A stretch of 64,000 bases of DNA from the NCBI RefSeq assembly GCF_002802865.1, contig NZ_PGLQ01000003.1, positions 1 to 64,000 of the forward strand, written 5' to 3'. Source of the stretch: Bifidobacterium scaligerum. GTDB taxonomy: Bacteria > Actinomycetota > Actinomycetes > Actinomycetales > Bifidobacteriaceae. The position numbers were made by a program, and so were the translations under genes. Numbering within the stretch: position 1 is the stretch's first letter; each line of letters begins with the position of its first letter. Under the pieces are notes generated by a model that did no database searches, was not told where the DNA came from, and worked only from the letters and a program-made list of their open reading frames with translations. Below, piece by piece: positions 41,570 to 51,075 of this stretch.

Positions 41570-42931
41570 ATGACCAACATCATCGACTATTCGCGTACGG
41601 AAACGCGCTCCTTCTCCGACCTCGCCTTTAACGAAGTGGACGCATTGGTTTTCGGCACACTGATCTACGAGGATGTGGCCAATATATGCCCCGCGCTGAT
41701 GCTGGATGAATCCCAGCCCGACACCGCTGCGGGAGGATCGTTCGCCGCGCGTCTGCGCGCTTTCGAGCCAAAGCATCCGCTGATCTGGCTCAAAAGGCTC
41801 TGGCACCCGGTTCTGGAATCGGTCAGCCTTGAGGAGGCCAACACCGAGCTGCATCGCTCGCTCAGCACGGAAGCCGACGACAAGCCGCATGATCCGCAAG
41901 TGGTTTCGGTACTTGACCCACAGCTGACGCATCAGCTGTTCCAGGCCGCGGCGGGCAATCCACGATTCGCGCAGGTCCGCTTGGGGGCGGTCGCCGAGCA
42001 TATCAACCGCGGAGAGCAAACCCAGTTCGCAGCGGCTACGTTCCAACTGCCGGATGGACGCAGCCGTCGCGACCCCACACATAAGGGCACGTTGGTGATT
42101 TCCTTCCGTGGCACCGATGATTCACTCATCGGCTGGAAGGAAGACTTCAATATGGCCTTCCAATACCCGGTACCGGCGCAACGGGCCGCCAGCGCCTATG
42201 TGGATACAGTGGCAAGACTGTGGGAAGGGCCATTGATACTGCTCGGCCACTCCAAAGGCGGCAATTTGGCGATTTACGCGGCCATGAACGCTTCAGACAC
42301 TGTGCAACGGCGTATTCGGCATATCTATTCGCTAGACGGCCCCGGCTTCCCGCCGGAAATCGTGGCCAGCCCGTCTTATCTCGCCATTCAGCCGAAGGTG
42401 ACGAAAATCGTGCCGAGCTCGTCGATTGTGGGCATGGTATTCGAGACGCCCGAGCCGTGCCGTGTAGTCGCTTCCGATTCGGACGGCATCATGCAACATT
42501 CCGCGTATACCTGGCAGGTGGAGGGTGACCGATTCGTCACCGAGCCGACGGTGAGTTCCGGTTCGCAGCTGTTCAACGAGCAGCTCAATCATTGGATTGC
42601 AGCACTGACGCCCGAGCAACGCGAACGAGCCGTAGACGCGCTGTTCCGCGTGCTGCACGCCGGAGGAGCCAACAGTTTCAGCGACGTGATGCGCAATTTT
42701 CCGCTGTCGATACCCCCAATGCTGGGGGCATATGTAGGGCTTACGCCGGAAGACAGACGGCATTTGACCGAGGCCTTGGCATTGCTGATCAAGGCCTCCG
42801 CTACGAAGAACAAACGCACCGAGACAGCCCCGGCCCCGGATGACGCCCGCCCGTCAGAAGCAGCCACGAGCGACTATGCCGGCGAAGAGAGCAGCGAACC
42901 AGCAGGTCCTTCCGGAATCGACACCATATAA
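41570..42931 (+). CDS. DUF2974 (Mbeg1-like) alpha/beta hydrolase
   Basis: A 453-residue cytoplasmic protein of the DUF2974 family. The nucleophile elbow ILLGHSKGGNLAIYAA (about 223-238) is that of a lipase-like serine hydrolase; FRGTDDSLIGWKEDF upstream matches the oxyanion-side motif of the family. The N-terminal 140 residues form the family-specific region starting IIDYSRTETRSFSDLAFNEVDALVF. The last 50 residues are a polar Ala/Glu/Ser-rich tail. Lipase or esterase activity is likely but no substrate is known. It has a doubled Shine-Dalgarno sequence. Confidence 0.85.
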   Translation: MTNIIDYSRTETRSFSDLAFNEVDALVFGTLIYEDVANICPALMLDESQPDTAAGGSFAARLRAFEPKHPLIWLKRLWHPVLESVSLEEANTELHRSLSTEADDKPHDPQVVSVLDPQLTHQLFQAAAGNPRFAQVRLGAVAEHINRGEQTQFAAATFQLPDGRSRRDPTHKGTLVISFRGTDDSLIGWKEDFNMAFQYPVPAQRAASAYVDTVARLWEGPLILLGHSKGGNLAIYAAMNASDTVQRRIRHIYSLDGPGFPPEIVASPSYLAIQPKVTKIVPSSSIVGMVFETPEPCRVVASDSDGIMQHSAYTWQVEGDRFVTEPTVSSGSQLFNEQLNHWIAALTPEQRERAVDALFRVLHAGGANSFSDVMRNFPLSIPPMLGAYVGLTPEDRRHLTEALALLIKASATKNKRTETAPAPDDARPSEAATSDYAGEESSEPAGPSGIDTI

Positions 42932-42999
42932 GGGCCCGCTTCACTGTCAGTCATTGCAATTGGACAAGGTGCGCAATATTATGAGTGGGCAACATAACT

Positions 43000-43064
43000 A
43001 GACAGTACGTCTGGACATGATGTCTAGACAATGCGCCAAGCCAATATGCCCAGACATCATGTCC
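43000..43064. promoter_or_regulatory. Cluster of palindromes upstream of the TetR gene
   Basis: GACAT-G-ATGTC (43014-43024) and GACAT-C-ATGTC (43053-43063) are perfect palindromes and also form a 13-bp inverted pair, GGACATGATGTCT against AGACATCATGTCC. AGAC-AGTAC-GTCT (43000-43012) and TGTCTAGACA (43021-43030) are adjacent. All share the AGAC/GTCT half-site. Located 90-150 bp before the TetR start, these are likely its own operators. Confidence 0.7.
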
Positions 43065-43152
43065 ATAACCATGTCGTCGCACCGGCACAGGCGCACGACG
43101 ACGGCAGTACAGACAGGCGTCGCACTGCCCACAGCAAAGAGAGGGAGACCGC

Positions 43153-43839
43153 ATGCCACGTCCACGCCGTGATTCCGAAGTCCTGCCCGCACGCGAACGC
43201 ATGGAAAACGCGTTCTGGGAATTACTGGCCGACCGGGATTACCGTAAGATCACCGTCACCGACGTGGTGCGCGAGGCCGGCGTGAATCGTAACTCGTTCT
43301 ACTACCACTATTCCGACCTGCAGGAACTCGCCGATGCCTCCATCCTGCACCAGGTGGAAGCCACACCGATTCAGCACGCGCCCGATCCAAACGGCAATCC
43401 CGAAGAGCAGTGGCGCGAGCGCGTCAGCGCCATATTGTCCGATCCGGAGCAACGTCAGCGTCTTGACCGTCTGGCCCTGCTCGCCGGCCCCCACAGCACA
43501 TTGGACCTGACCGAATCCTTACGCGACTTCGCCCGTCTGCAAATGCTCAGTACGCTGGAACTCGACCCCCAGCACATCAGTCTGCAAACCGATCTCATGG
43601 TGGAATTCACCGTGGGCGGACTGTTGGCTGTGCTCCAACGCTGGCCCGAACTCAGCGGCACCATCGAGCTCGACGATCTGCTGAAGGAGGATGTGGCCGT
43701 GCTGGCCATGGGCATCTATCTGGCCATGAGCCGCGAAGACATGCTTTCCTACTGGAACCGTATTTTCGCCCAGCATCAATGGCCTGAGCTTGACGGGCAA
43801 TTCCCCAAGCACACCCAATCACCATCGTTCCACGCCTAA
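43153..43839 (+). CDS. TetR-family transcriptional regulator
   Basis: A 228-residue regulator. The N-terminal helix-turn-helix is clear: ERMENAFWELLADRDYRKITVTDVVREAGVNRNSFYYHYSDLQELAD. The C-terminal ligand domain is all-helical and unlike others I know. GAGGGAG precedes the ATG. It probably represses itself through the palindrome cluster just upstream. No divergent or downstream gene is an obvious partner: the preceding DUF2974 gene is on the same strand upstream, and aspA follows after 128 bp on the same strand. The effector is unknown. Confidence 0.88.
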   Translation: MPRPRRDSEVLPARERMENAFWELLADRDYRKITVTDVVREAGVNRNSFYYHYSDLQELADASILHQVEATPIQHAPDPNGNPEEQWRERVSAILSDPEQRQRLDRLALLAGPHSTLDLTESLRDFARLQMLSTLELDPQHISLQTDLMVEFTVGGLLAVLQRWPELSGTIELDDLLKEDVAVLAMGIYLAMSREDMLSYWNRIFAQHQWPELDGQFPKHTQSPSFHA

Positions 43840-43967
43840 ACCCAAGCCTAAACCTAAGCCCTCATCTCCCTCGCCCTACCGAATCAATCACGCTCAGTGA
43901 CTGTTCTCACAGGGCGCAATCACGCGAGGCACTGGCGTTTCAGCATCTTCAACGGAATGATGGAACC

Positions 43968-45470
43968 ATGAGCGAAATGACGAACACTGCATCAACGTAT
44001 CCGGGATCCGCCGACCAAAAGCAAGCCAATCCCGCTGGCCCGGCCGCAACAGTCCCGACCCGCTTGGAACATGATTGCATCGGGCAATTGGAAGTCCCCG
44101 CGAATGTGTATTGGGGCATCCACACCCAGCGCGCCATCGCGAATTTCCCGGTTTCCGGCATCTCGGACGGCCAGCACCCTGAACTGATTCGCGCATATGC
44201 CACGGTCAAGCGCGCCTGTGCCAGCGCCAACGAAGAGCTCGGACTGCTGGAACCGGTTAAGGCCGAAGCGATTCGCCAAGCCTGTCTGGAGATCGAATCC
44301 GGCAAATTCGCCGATCAGTTCCCTGTGGACGTCATGCAAGGCGGCGCGGGCACCTCGGCCAATATGAACATGAACGAAGTGATCGCCAACCGTGCGTTGG
44401 AGATTCTCGGCCATGCTCGCGGCGAATACACCGTCATTCATCCCAATGACGACGTCAACGAATCACAGTCCACCAACGACACCTATCCGGCGGCATGCAA
44501 ACTGGCGTTGATCGATGCGCTGGGGCCACTGGCCGAAGCCACCAAGAAGCTGGCTCGCGCCTTCCATGATCTGGCGGATAAGCACATCAATGATGTGACC
44601 ATCGGCCGTACGCAACTTCAAGATGCGGTGCCGATAACGTACGGTCAGGAGTTTCATGCCTTCGCCACGTTGCTCAAATCCGATCTCGTGGCCTTCGACC
44701 GCGTGGTGCCTCAGCTCGCGCAACTGAACCTTGGCGCCACGGCCATCGGCACCGGCATCTGCGCGGATCTCAGGTTCCGCAAATCCGCCATCGACCACCT
44801 GGCGCGCATCACCGGACTGCCCATTACCGCAGCCCCCGACCCTGTGGCCGCCATGACTGATATGGGTGCGTATGTAGCAACGTCAGCGGCGATCAAGAAC
44901 CTCGCCGTGCATCTCAAGAAGGCCGCCGACGATCTCAGGCTGCTCAATTCCGGCCCGAGATGCGGCTTTAACGATCTCAATGTACCGGCCCGTCAGGCAG
45001 GTTCGTCCATTATGCCGGCCAAGGTGAACCCGGTTATCCCGGAATGCGTCAACCAGTGCTGCTTCATGATTTTCGGCATGGATGTCACCGTGAACTGGGC
45101 GGTGGCCGAAGGCCAACTGCAGCTCAACGCCTTTGACCCGGTGATGGTGCATGAACTGCTGACCGGCATGTCGCTGCTGACGCGCGCAATGACCACCTTC
45201 CGCGTCAACTGTGTGGAAGGCATCGAAATCAATACCGAACAGGGACGCGTCTATGCGCAGTCCTCCCCCTCGATCTCGGCAGCGCTCAATCATTACATCG
45301 GCTACGAAAAGGCCGCGGACATCGCCGCCGAAGCCGTACGTACCGGCCGAACCGTACGCGAAGTGGCCGGCGAGCGCACGGATCTGCCGGCCGAGCAGCT
45401 CGACGAGATTCTCGATCCGATTCGGCTGTCGCGCGGCCTCGGGCAGACCTGCCGCGAGCATCTCGTCTGA
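43968..45470 (+). CDS. aspA: Aspartate ammonia-lyase
   Basis: A 500-residue enzyme of the aspartase/fumarase superfamily. It should convert aspartate to fumarate and ammonia. The signature GSSIMPAKVNPVIPE favours aspartase over fumarase, which has GSSIMPGKVNPT. QGGAGTSANMNMNEVIANRA and VNESQSTNDTYPAA are the other two substrate-binding stretches. The N-terminus has about 35 extra polar residues before LEHDCIGQLEVP; a shorter start is possible but no better ribosome site is seen. A hairpin terminator follows directly. Confidence 0.93.
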   Translation: MSEMTNTASTYPGSADQKQANPAGPAATVPTRLEHDCIGQLEVPANVYWGIHTQRAIANFPVSGISDGQHPELIRAYATVKRACASANEELGLLEPVKAEAIRQACLEIESGKFADQFPVDVMQGGAGTSANMNMNEVIANRALEILGHARGEYTVIHPNDDVNESQSTNDTYPAACKLALIDALGPLAEATKKLARAFHDLADKHINDVTIGRTQLQDAVPITYGQEFHAFATLLKSDLVAFDRVVPQLAQLNLGATAIGTGICADLRFRKSAIDHLARITGLPITAAPDPVAAMTDMGAYVATSAAIKNLAVHLKKAADDLRLLNSGPRCGFNDLNVPARQAGSSIMPAKVNPVIPECVNQCCFMIFGMDVTVNWAVAEGQLQLNAFDPVMVHELLTGMSLLTRAMTTFRVNCVEGIEINTEQGRVYAQSSPSISAALNHYIGYEKAADIAAEAVRTGRTVREVAGERTDLPAEQLDEILDPIRLSRGLGQTCREHLV

Positions 45471-45489
45471 TCATTCGCCGGTCCCTACA

Positions 45490-45532
45490 GTGAGTCGGCT
45501 GGCTTGGGGCCTTGCTGAACCAGCCGACTCAC
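45490..45532 (+). terminator. Terminator of aspA
   Basis: GTGAGTCGGCTGG and CCAGCCGACTCAC, perfect 13-bp arms with a 17-base loop, 19 bp after the stop. Confidence 0.8.
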
Positions 45533-45616
45533 GTTCTGCAGACCCCCTCTGCCCCGCCGTCCGAAAAGTCACGTAGCCACGCATCCACGCTTCCTCCAAA
45601 AACGACTGTTACGGTG

Positions 45617-46420
45617 ATGCGTATGACTGATTTTTCGAGCTTGGTGACGACTTGGTTCCACACGAACGCCGGCAAATTGATTTGGCTGTTGCTGGTGACG
45701 GCGGTGGCGTTCGTGGCAGACCGGGTGGTCAGTCGTGTCTTACGTAAGGTATTGGATCGTTCGCAGATTCCCAGCGCGTCGATTTTCATCAATCTGACGC
45801 GCACGGTGATCTGGGTGCTGGCGGCGGCCATGGTGCTGCAACCGGTGTTCGGCATCAATCCCACCACGCTGGTCACCGCTCTTGGCGTCGGCGGCGTCGC
45901 CCTTTCGCTGGGCCTGAAAGACACCATCGCCAACGTGATCGGCGGCTTCGGCCTGATGCTCGGCCGTGTGATTCAACCGGGCGACTTGGTGTCCATTCAG
46001 GGCGTCAGCGGCACCGTGGTCGATATCACGTGGCGTCATTCGATGATTGAGACTCGCGCCGGCGACCGTATGGTCATTCCCAATTCGATTCTCAATACGG
46101 CTTCGTTAACGAAACTGACTCCCATCAACGAAGGCATGGTCACGGTGGAGTTCACGGCCAAGGCTTCCAGCGACCTGAACGAGGTGAGTCGGGATCTGGT
46201 GGCCTGCGTGACTCAGGCCACGGCCGGTGTGGCGCAGGAGGGGCGCGGGCCGATCGTCAAGTTCGTCGGCTTCTCGCCATACGGCGTCACCGGTCATGTT
46301 CTGGTGTTTGCCGCGCCAGGCATCCTGCTTTCCACCGTGCGAGATCTTGCCACACGCGCCATCGCCGAGACAGGCCAACGGTATCTGGTGGAAGATGGTG
46401 GTTCGGCGGACAACGTGTGA
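45617..46420 (+). CDS. MscS-family mechanosensitive channel
   Basis: A 267-residue small-conductance mechanosensitive channel that releases solutes under hypo-osmotic stress. Three membrane helices lie in residues 15-120; the pore helix is the Gly/Ala-rich VTALGVGGVALSLGLKDTIANVIGGF, the MscS hallmark. The beta domain begins with RVIQPGDLVSIQGVSGTVVDITWRHS. The C-terminus is shorter than in E. coli MscS. The start is uncertain between 45617 and the ATG two codons later; both give the same helices. Confidence 0.9.
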   Translation: MRMTDFSSLVTTWFHTNAGKLIWLLLVTAVAFVADRVVSRVLRKVLDRSQIPSASIFINLTRTVIWVLAAAMVLQPVFGINPTTLVTALGVGGVALSLGLKDTIANVIGGFGLMLGRVIQPGDLVSIQGVSGTVVDITWRHSMIETRAGDRMVIPNSILNTASLTKLTPINEGMVTVEFTAKASSDLNEVSRDLVACVTQATAGVAQEGRGPIVKFVGFSPYGVTGHVLVFAAPGILLSTVRDLATRAIAETGQRYLVEDGGSADNV

Positions 46421-46483
46421 TCCGTCAAACCGCCTGACGTTGTTATTGGCACTTGCGTTGGTGTTCGCGTTGGTCGATTCATA

Positions 46484-46525
46484 AGCGTTTGGCTGCGAAC
46501 CGCCTTGTCCTCAGCCAAACGCTTT
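46484..46525. terminator. Bidirectional terminator hairpin
   Basis: AAGCGTTTGGCTG and CAGCCAAACGCTT, perfect 13-bp arms, between the convergent MscS and CPBP genes. Confidence 0.8.
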
Positions 46526-46551
46526 CGCCCAGTCACTTATTGCAGCAGCGT

Positions 46552-47652
46552 CTATTGCATCAGCATCCAGACAGTCAATCCCACGGTGATCAGCAGATAG
46601 ATGATCACACCAATATTGCCGTAGGCGGTGCGCACCACACTGCCGACCGGCAGCTGATCGGGCGCCGGATAGAATTCCCAGCTTTTGCGCTTGACAATCA
46701 ACAGTACGATGCCGGCGATCATCAGACCGATCAACACCATGCCGTACAGGCCGAGAATGGCCATTCCTCCCATGCCGGCATCCGGCGAGGCGGCCATGCG
46801 CATGATCTCTTCCTCGCTCATGGTGCCGTTGAGGATACGCGGGTCGATCTGCTTGATCACCAGCGGAGCGATCAGCGAGCCATTGAGATTGATCAGCATG
46901 TGCAGCACGATGGTGTAGCGAAGACGCGACGTGCGCGTGTAGATGTATCCGAAGATCAGACCCAGACCAAACGCGTAGAAGAACTGGAACAGGTTGATGT
47001 GGAACAGCCCGAATGCGATTGCGGAAAGCACAATCGCCGTCTTCTCGCCGTATCGGCGCAGTCGGGAGATGATCTGCTTGCGGAACAGCCATTCCTCGCA
47101 AATCGGTGCCAGAATGGCGATGAATATCGTGTTGATCCAGATATCGTCTCCGGACACCAGGTCGCCGATGCGGTTCGTCGCCTGACCGTTCGTCACGCCG
47201 AGTGAAAGCACATTGCCGATAATGCTGCCCAGATACATCACCGGTATGCACATGATGAACATCTGGAGGAATTCACCCAATCGCATCGGATACTCAATGG
47301 TTTCGATGGCGGGAACGCGCTTGAGCAGCAGCAGGCTTAGCGGCATGGCCACTAGGTAAAGCGGTCCGGAAGAGACCAACAGCAACACCCACGTGGGTAT
47401 GTGATCATCGAACAGCGGGGCGATCGCGTGCGACAGGGCGATGTTGAGCCCCACCCACAGCACAACCACTGCGATAAGCGCCATGCCGATCAATGAAAAG
47501 CGGCGACGGGCGATAGTGAAGAACGTTTGACTGGAAGACACCGATGACATCGGCGATGGCGACGAAGGTGCAGGCGGCACCGGAGCTCCGGGCACAGGGG
47601 CTTGAGAAGGTTGCGACGGTGTAGGGACAGGGGGCAGGGTCGGCTCGCTCAT
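46552..47652 (-). CDS. CPBP family membrane protease (Abi-like)
   Basis: A 366-residue membrane protein of the CAAX protease/bacteriocin-processing family. About eight helices follow a 50-residue Pro/Ser/Val-rich cytoplasmic start. The catalytic pattern is present: ICEEWLFRKQII with the Glu pair, AFGLFHINLFQFFYAFGLG with a His, and HMLINLNG with the last His/Asn. Such proteins cleave membrane substrates and in some cases confer self-immunity to bacteriocins. ATG at 47652 has AAGGGAA upstream. No bacteriocin gene is near, so its target is unknown. Confidence 0.88.
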   Translation of the reverse strand: MSEPTLPPVPTPSQPSQAPVPGAPVPPAPSSPSPMSSVSSSQTFFTIARRRFSLIGMALIAVVVLWVGLNIALSHAIAPLFDDHIPTWVLLLVSSGPLYLVAMPLSLLLLKRVPAIETIEYPMRLGEFLQMFIMCIPVMYLGSIIGNVLSLGVTNGQATNRIGDLVSGDDIWINTIFIAILAPICEEWLFRKQIISRLRRYGEKTAIVLSAIAFGLFHINLFQFFYAFGLGLIFGYIYTRTSRLRYTIVLHMLINLNGSLIAPLVIKQIDPRILNGTMSEEEIMRMAASPDAGMGGMAILGLYGMVLIGLMIAGIVLLIVKRKSWEFYPAPDQLPVGSVVRTAYGNIGVIIYLLITVGLTVWMLMQ

Positions 47653-47692
47653 GTGAATTCCCTTCATATACGGACTGATCGGGCGTATGCGT

Positions 47693-47775
47693 CCCGTGTT
47701 CGCGTTCAACGCCGCGTGCAATGTTCAATGTCGGACACTCGACACTGAACACTCAGCGCTGGAAGCGAACACGGG
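47693..47775. repeat. Nested inverted repeats between CPBP and ABC ATPase genes
   Basis: CCCGTGTTCGC (47693-47703) is perfectly complementary to GCGAACACGGG (47765-47775). Inside, GTTCAATGTC (47723-47732) pairs with GACACTGAAC (47741-47750), one mismatch. It could end the upstream ABC operon, or be a leader structure of the CPBP gene, which starts 40 bp further. Confidence 0.6.
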
Positions 47776-47825
47776 GTTTCTCCCAATTTCAGAGTACGGC
47801 ACTCTGCCCGAGCGGCCGGCAATCA

Positions 47826-47859
47826 GTACACATGAGTTGACACGGTACACATATGTTGA
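47826..47859. repeat. Two direct copies of GTACACATNNGTTGA
   Basis: GTACACATGAGTTGA at 47826 and GTACACATATGTTGA at 47845, 19 bp apart, just beyond the ABC ATPase stop and about 190 bp before the CPBP start. Possibly a paired regulator site for the CPBP gene. Confidence 0.6.
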
Positions 47860-47919
47860 GCACCGCCCATCCGAATCGACATCGGCCAGCACCAACCAGT
47901 CCGATGGCCCGGCAGCCGA

Positions 47920-49167
47920 TCAGCAGGCGAGCGCGGCTACCGGACGCGGCGCAACAACCACGTTGTCTCCGATGGCCAGACCGGCCGGCAATTCGCTGGC
48001 GGGCAGCTGCACAGTGACTTTCAGCTGGTTGCCCTTGTTCCATCGCATATATTCACCGGAGGTAACCACCGTATCCACACGCACCAGAGAGCCTAGGAAG
48101 TGGATGACCTCCACGTGAGCCCGCTCTCCCACGTTGGAATCATTGCGGGAGGGCAACGACAGCGTCAGGTTCTCCGGACGCACGAGCACGGTCACGGCAT
48201 CGCCCTTGGCCGAGCCGGGCAGCACCGGCAGACGCTGGCCGAACACCACTGCCTCATCGCCATTGGAGGCGCCGGGCAAACGATTGGTCAGGCCGATGAA
48301 CGTGGCCACGTATTCGGTGGCAGGACGCTGGTACAGGTCCTGCGGTGCGGCGATCTGCTCGATTTTGCCCTTGTTCATCACACCGATGCGGTCAGCCACC
48401 GCAAGTGCCTCCTCCTGATCGTGAGTTACGAACACGGTGGTGGTGCCGGTGTTCAGCTGGATGCGGCGAATCTCGTCGCGCAGCTGCACGCGGACCTTGG
48501 CATCGAGGGCGGACAGCGGCTCATCGAGCAGCAGCACGCGAGGCTTGATGGCCAAGGCTCGCGCCAAGGCCACACGCTGCTGCTGTCCGCCGGACATCTG
48601 CTGCGTGTATTTCTTGGCCTGATCAGCCAAGCCCACCAGTTCGAGCTGCTCCATGGCCACCTTGCGGCGCTCTTCACGTCCCATGCCACGCACTTCAAGA
48701 CCGAACGCCACATTTTCAAGGGCGGTCATATGCGGGAACAGCGAGTAGGCTTGGAACACCATCGCCATCTCGCGCTTGTTCACCGGCACGCCGGTGACGT
48801 CCTGACCGCCCACCATGATGCGGCCACCTTGAATATCCTCCAAGCCGGCCAGCGAGCGCAACGCCGTGGACTTGCCGCAGCCGGAGCCGCCGAGCAACAC
48901 CACCATCTCACCGGGCTTGATGTCGAGGTTGAAGTCGTCAAGGGCCCGCTTGGTGGAGCCGGGGTAGATTTTGACGACATCCTGCATCTGGATGGAGCCG
49001 CCGCCGCGTTCCGCGCTTTCCTTCAGCAACCGTTTGGCGGCTTTGGTGACGTCCTTGCCGCGCACGCCTTCGAGCGTGGCGGTGGGATCGTTCTTGAATT
49101 CGGCTTCCGTCTGCACGGGAGCCGTGGTGCTTGCCGCACCTTGAGCGGTATTGAATTCAACAGTCAT
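47920..49167 (-). CDS. ABC importer ATPase (PotA/FbpC-like)
   Basis: A 415-residue ATPase of the polyamine/iron/phosphonate importer class. Walker A GGSGCGKST, signature MSGGQQQRVALARAL, Walker B VLLLDEPLSALD and the H-loop VTHDQEEALAVADR are all present, with a C-terminal TOBE domain. Before the ATPase core there are about 55 additional residues, including a Glu/Arg-rich stretch. It is the last gene of an operon with two permeases and a binding lipoprotein. The TOBE region contains a Thr/Val-rich part typical of the group. It powers uptake of an unknown small organic or metal solute. Confidence 0.9.
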   Translation of the reverse strand: MTVEFNTAQGAASTTAPVQTEAEFKNDPTATLEGVRGKDVTKAAKRLLKESAERGGGSIQMQDVVKIYPGSTKRALDDFNLDIKPGEMVVLLGGSGCGKSTALRSLAGLEDIQGGRIMVGGQDVTGVPVNKREMAMVFQAYSLFPHMTALENVAFGLEVRGMGREERRKVAMEQLELVGLADQAKKYTQQMSGGQQQRVALARALAIKPRVLLLDEPLSALDAKVRVQLRDEIRRIQLNTGTTTVFVTHDQEEALAVADRIGVMNKGKIEQIAAPQDLYQRPATEYVATFIGLTNRLPGASNGDEAVVFGQRLPVLPGSAKGDAVTVLVRPENLTLSLPSRNDSNVGERAHVEVIHFLGSLVRVDTVVTSGEYMRWNKGNQLKVTVQLPASELPAGLAIGDNVVVAPRPVAALAC

Positions 49168-49212
49168 AATGTCTTTGTTCTTTCCGTATTTCCGAATGAT
49201 TCTGCAGTTCGC

Positions 49213-50106
49213 TTAGTTTTCCTTGGACTTGCGCATCGCATCCGAGATCAGGTCGAGAGCGACGAGCAACACCACGCCGAACAGCAGCGCCAGCAGCGAC
49301 ATGGCCGTGGAAATCTGCGAATTGGATTGGCCGAGCTGATACAACGCCACCTGCAGGTTCATACGGCCCAGCAGGGATGCCACGGTGTATTCGCCCAACA
49401 CCACGGCGATGGAGATGAAGGATGCCGACAGAATCGACTGCCACAGGTTCGGGATGATCACCCGGAAGAACACCTTGACCCACGAGGCGCCGAGCGAACG
49501 GGAGGCCTCCACCAAGGTCTTGACGTCAATGGAGTTGAGTCCCACGGCAATGGCGCGGAAGGCGAACGGCATCACCAGCACCACGTAGGCGAAGCACAGC
49601 CAGATCGGGTTGGTGCTCAGCACATCGGCGGAAAGCCACCGGTAGATCGGGCCCAGGCCCACCACCAGCACGATGGCCGGAATGGTCAGCGGAAGCGTCG
49701 CCACCCATTCAATCGCGCGTTCCAGCGCTTTGGAGCGAATGTGCACAATCACCATCGTGGGCACCATCAGCAGCAGCATGATCACCACGGTCACCACACA
49801 CAAGGCCAGCGAGGTGCCAAGGCCTTGCCACAGCACGGTCAGGTCCGCGCCCAACGACTCGCCGTTGCCGGTGAAGATCGCGACCCATGGGGCCAGCGAC
49901 CAACGTCCGGACAGCGGGTGGCGCAAGGTAAAGATCAGCATCGAAAACAGCGGGATGAACAGGAAGCCCAACGTGACAAGCAGAATCACGAATTTGATGA
50001 TGCTCTGCTTACGTACGCGGGCGGCACGCAACTGCGGCGGCTTGGTTGCGGATGCTTCGGTAGCTGCACCAGTTGCGGCAGTCGTAGAAGTTTCGGTCAC
50101 TGCCAA
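49213..50106 (-). CDS. ABC importer permease 2 (PotC/FbpB-like)
   Basis: A 297-residue membrane protein with six predicted helices and a 45-residue Ala/Thr/Glu-rich cytoplasmic start. The EAA loop that contacts the ATPase reads LVEASRSLGASWVKVFFRVIIPNL. Its ATG overlaps the stop of the preceding permease gene by 10 bp, so translation is coupled. Partner of the ATPase encoded 45 bp downstream. Confidence 0.9.
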   Translation of the reverse strand: MAVTETSTTAATGAATEASATKPPQLRAARVRKQSIIKFVILLVTLGFLFIPLFSMLIFTLRHPLSGRWSLAPWVAIFTGNGESLGADLTVLWQGLGTSLALCVVTVVIMLLLMVPTMVIVHIRSKALERAIEWVATLPLTIPAIVLVVGLGPIYRWLSADVLSTNPIWLCFAYVVLVMPFAFRAIAVGLNSIDVKTLVEASRSLGASWVKVFFRVIIPNLWQSILSASFISIAVVLGEYTVASLLGRMNLQVALYQLGQSNSQISTAMSLLALLFGVVLLVALDLISDAMRKSKEN

Positions 50107-51026
50107 CGTCCGGCCCTCTTTTCCACAGCGTGGCTCAGCAGCATCACCACAGCCACGACGACGATCATTGCGAATGCAAGCACCTGAGCGAAGCCCTGCT
50201 GGTTCGGGTCCATTTCGTTGCGCATCGCACCCTGAATCATCAGCGGCACCAGAATCGAACGCTGGGAGAACAGGGCCGCCGCGGTGGCGTATGCGGAGAA
50301 CGCGGAGGCGAACAGCAGCAGGAACGCGGAGATGAATCGCGGCGCCAGAATCGGCAGCGCCACACGGGTCCAGTACTGTACGGTGTTGCCGCCGAGCGAT
50401 TCGCAGGCCTCACGCCACTGCGGACGGATGGAATCGACCGCGGGCAGGAAGATGATGATCATCAGCGGAATCTGGAAGTAGCAGTACACGGTCACCAAGC
50501 CCGGCAGAGAGCTCAGCCAGTTCGGGTTCACAGTCAGTCCGGTCACCTGCTTGATGAACATGGTGCCGATGCCGTTGATGCCGATGGTGGCGATGAACGC
50601 GAAGGCGAGCATCACGCCGCCGAACTGGGCGAGCACTGAGGAAATGGCGGAGACCATGCGGCGCATGAGGCCATTGGGCTTTGCACCGATCACCAGCGCA
50701 TAGGAGGCGAGGCCACCCACCACGGCGCCGATCACCGAGGATGCGACGGACACCAGAATCGAAGTGACGAACGCGGAGACGGTGTTCGCCTCGAACAGCT
50801 TGGAGAAGTTGGCGAGCGTAAAAGCGCCGTCACGGGTCTGGAACGCACCGACCACGACGATCACGGTGGGTGCGAGCAGGAAACATGCGGTGTAGGCGAA
50901 GAACGGCAGGGTCACGGCGAAGGTGCCGAGCTCCTGACGATGCTTGGCCAGTGTGTCGGAGAGCGAGGAAGCGGACGGACCCGCGGCCTTGGCGGCGGGT
51001 CCGTTCTGTGCGATTGCGGCGGTCAT
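50097..51026 (-). CDS. ABC importer permease 1 (PotB-like)
   Basis: A 309-residue membrane protein with six helices. The EAA loop is REACESLGGNTVQYWTRVALPILAPRF. ATG at 51026 is taken because AAGGC lies nine bases upstream and a longer frame has no hydrophobic or conserved content. It is 49 bp after the binding lipoprotein gene and overlaps the next permease. Together they form the channel. Confidence 0.9.
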   Translation of the reverse strand: MTAAIAQNGPAAKAAGPSASSLSDTLAKHRQELGTFAVTLPFFAYTACFLLAPTVIVVVGAFQTRDGAFTLANFSKLFEANTVSAFVTSILVSVASSVIGAVVGGLASYALVIGAKPNGLMRRMVSAISSVLAQFGGVMLAFAFIATIGINGIGTMFIKQVTGLTVNPNWLSSLPGLVTVYCYFQIPLMIIIFLPAVDSIRPQWREACESLGGNTVQYWTRVALPILAPRFISAFLLLFASAFSAYATAAALFSQRSILVPLMIQGAMRNEMDPNQQGFAQVLAFAMIVVVAVVMLLSHAVEKRAGRWQ

Positions 51027-51075
51027 GATTGATGCCTTGAATCGGTTGATCGATTGAGTCAAGCTCGAAACCGAC

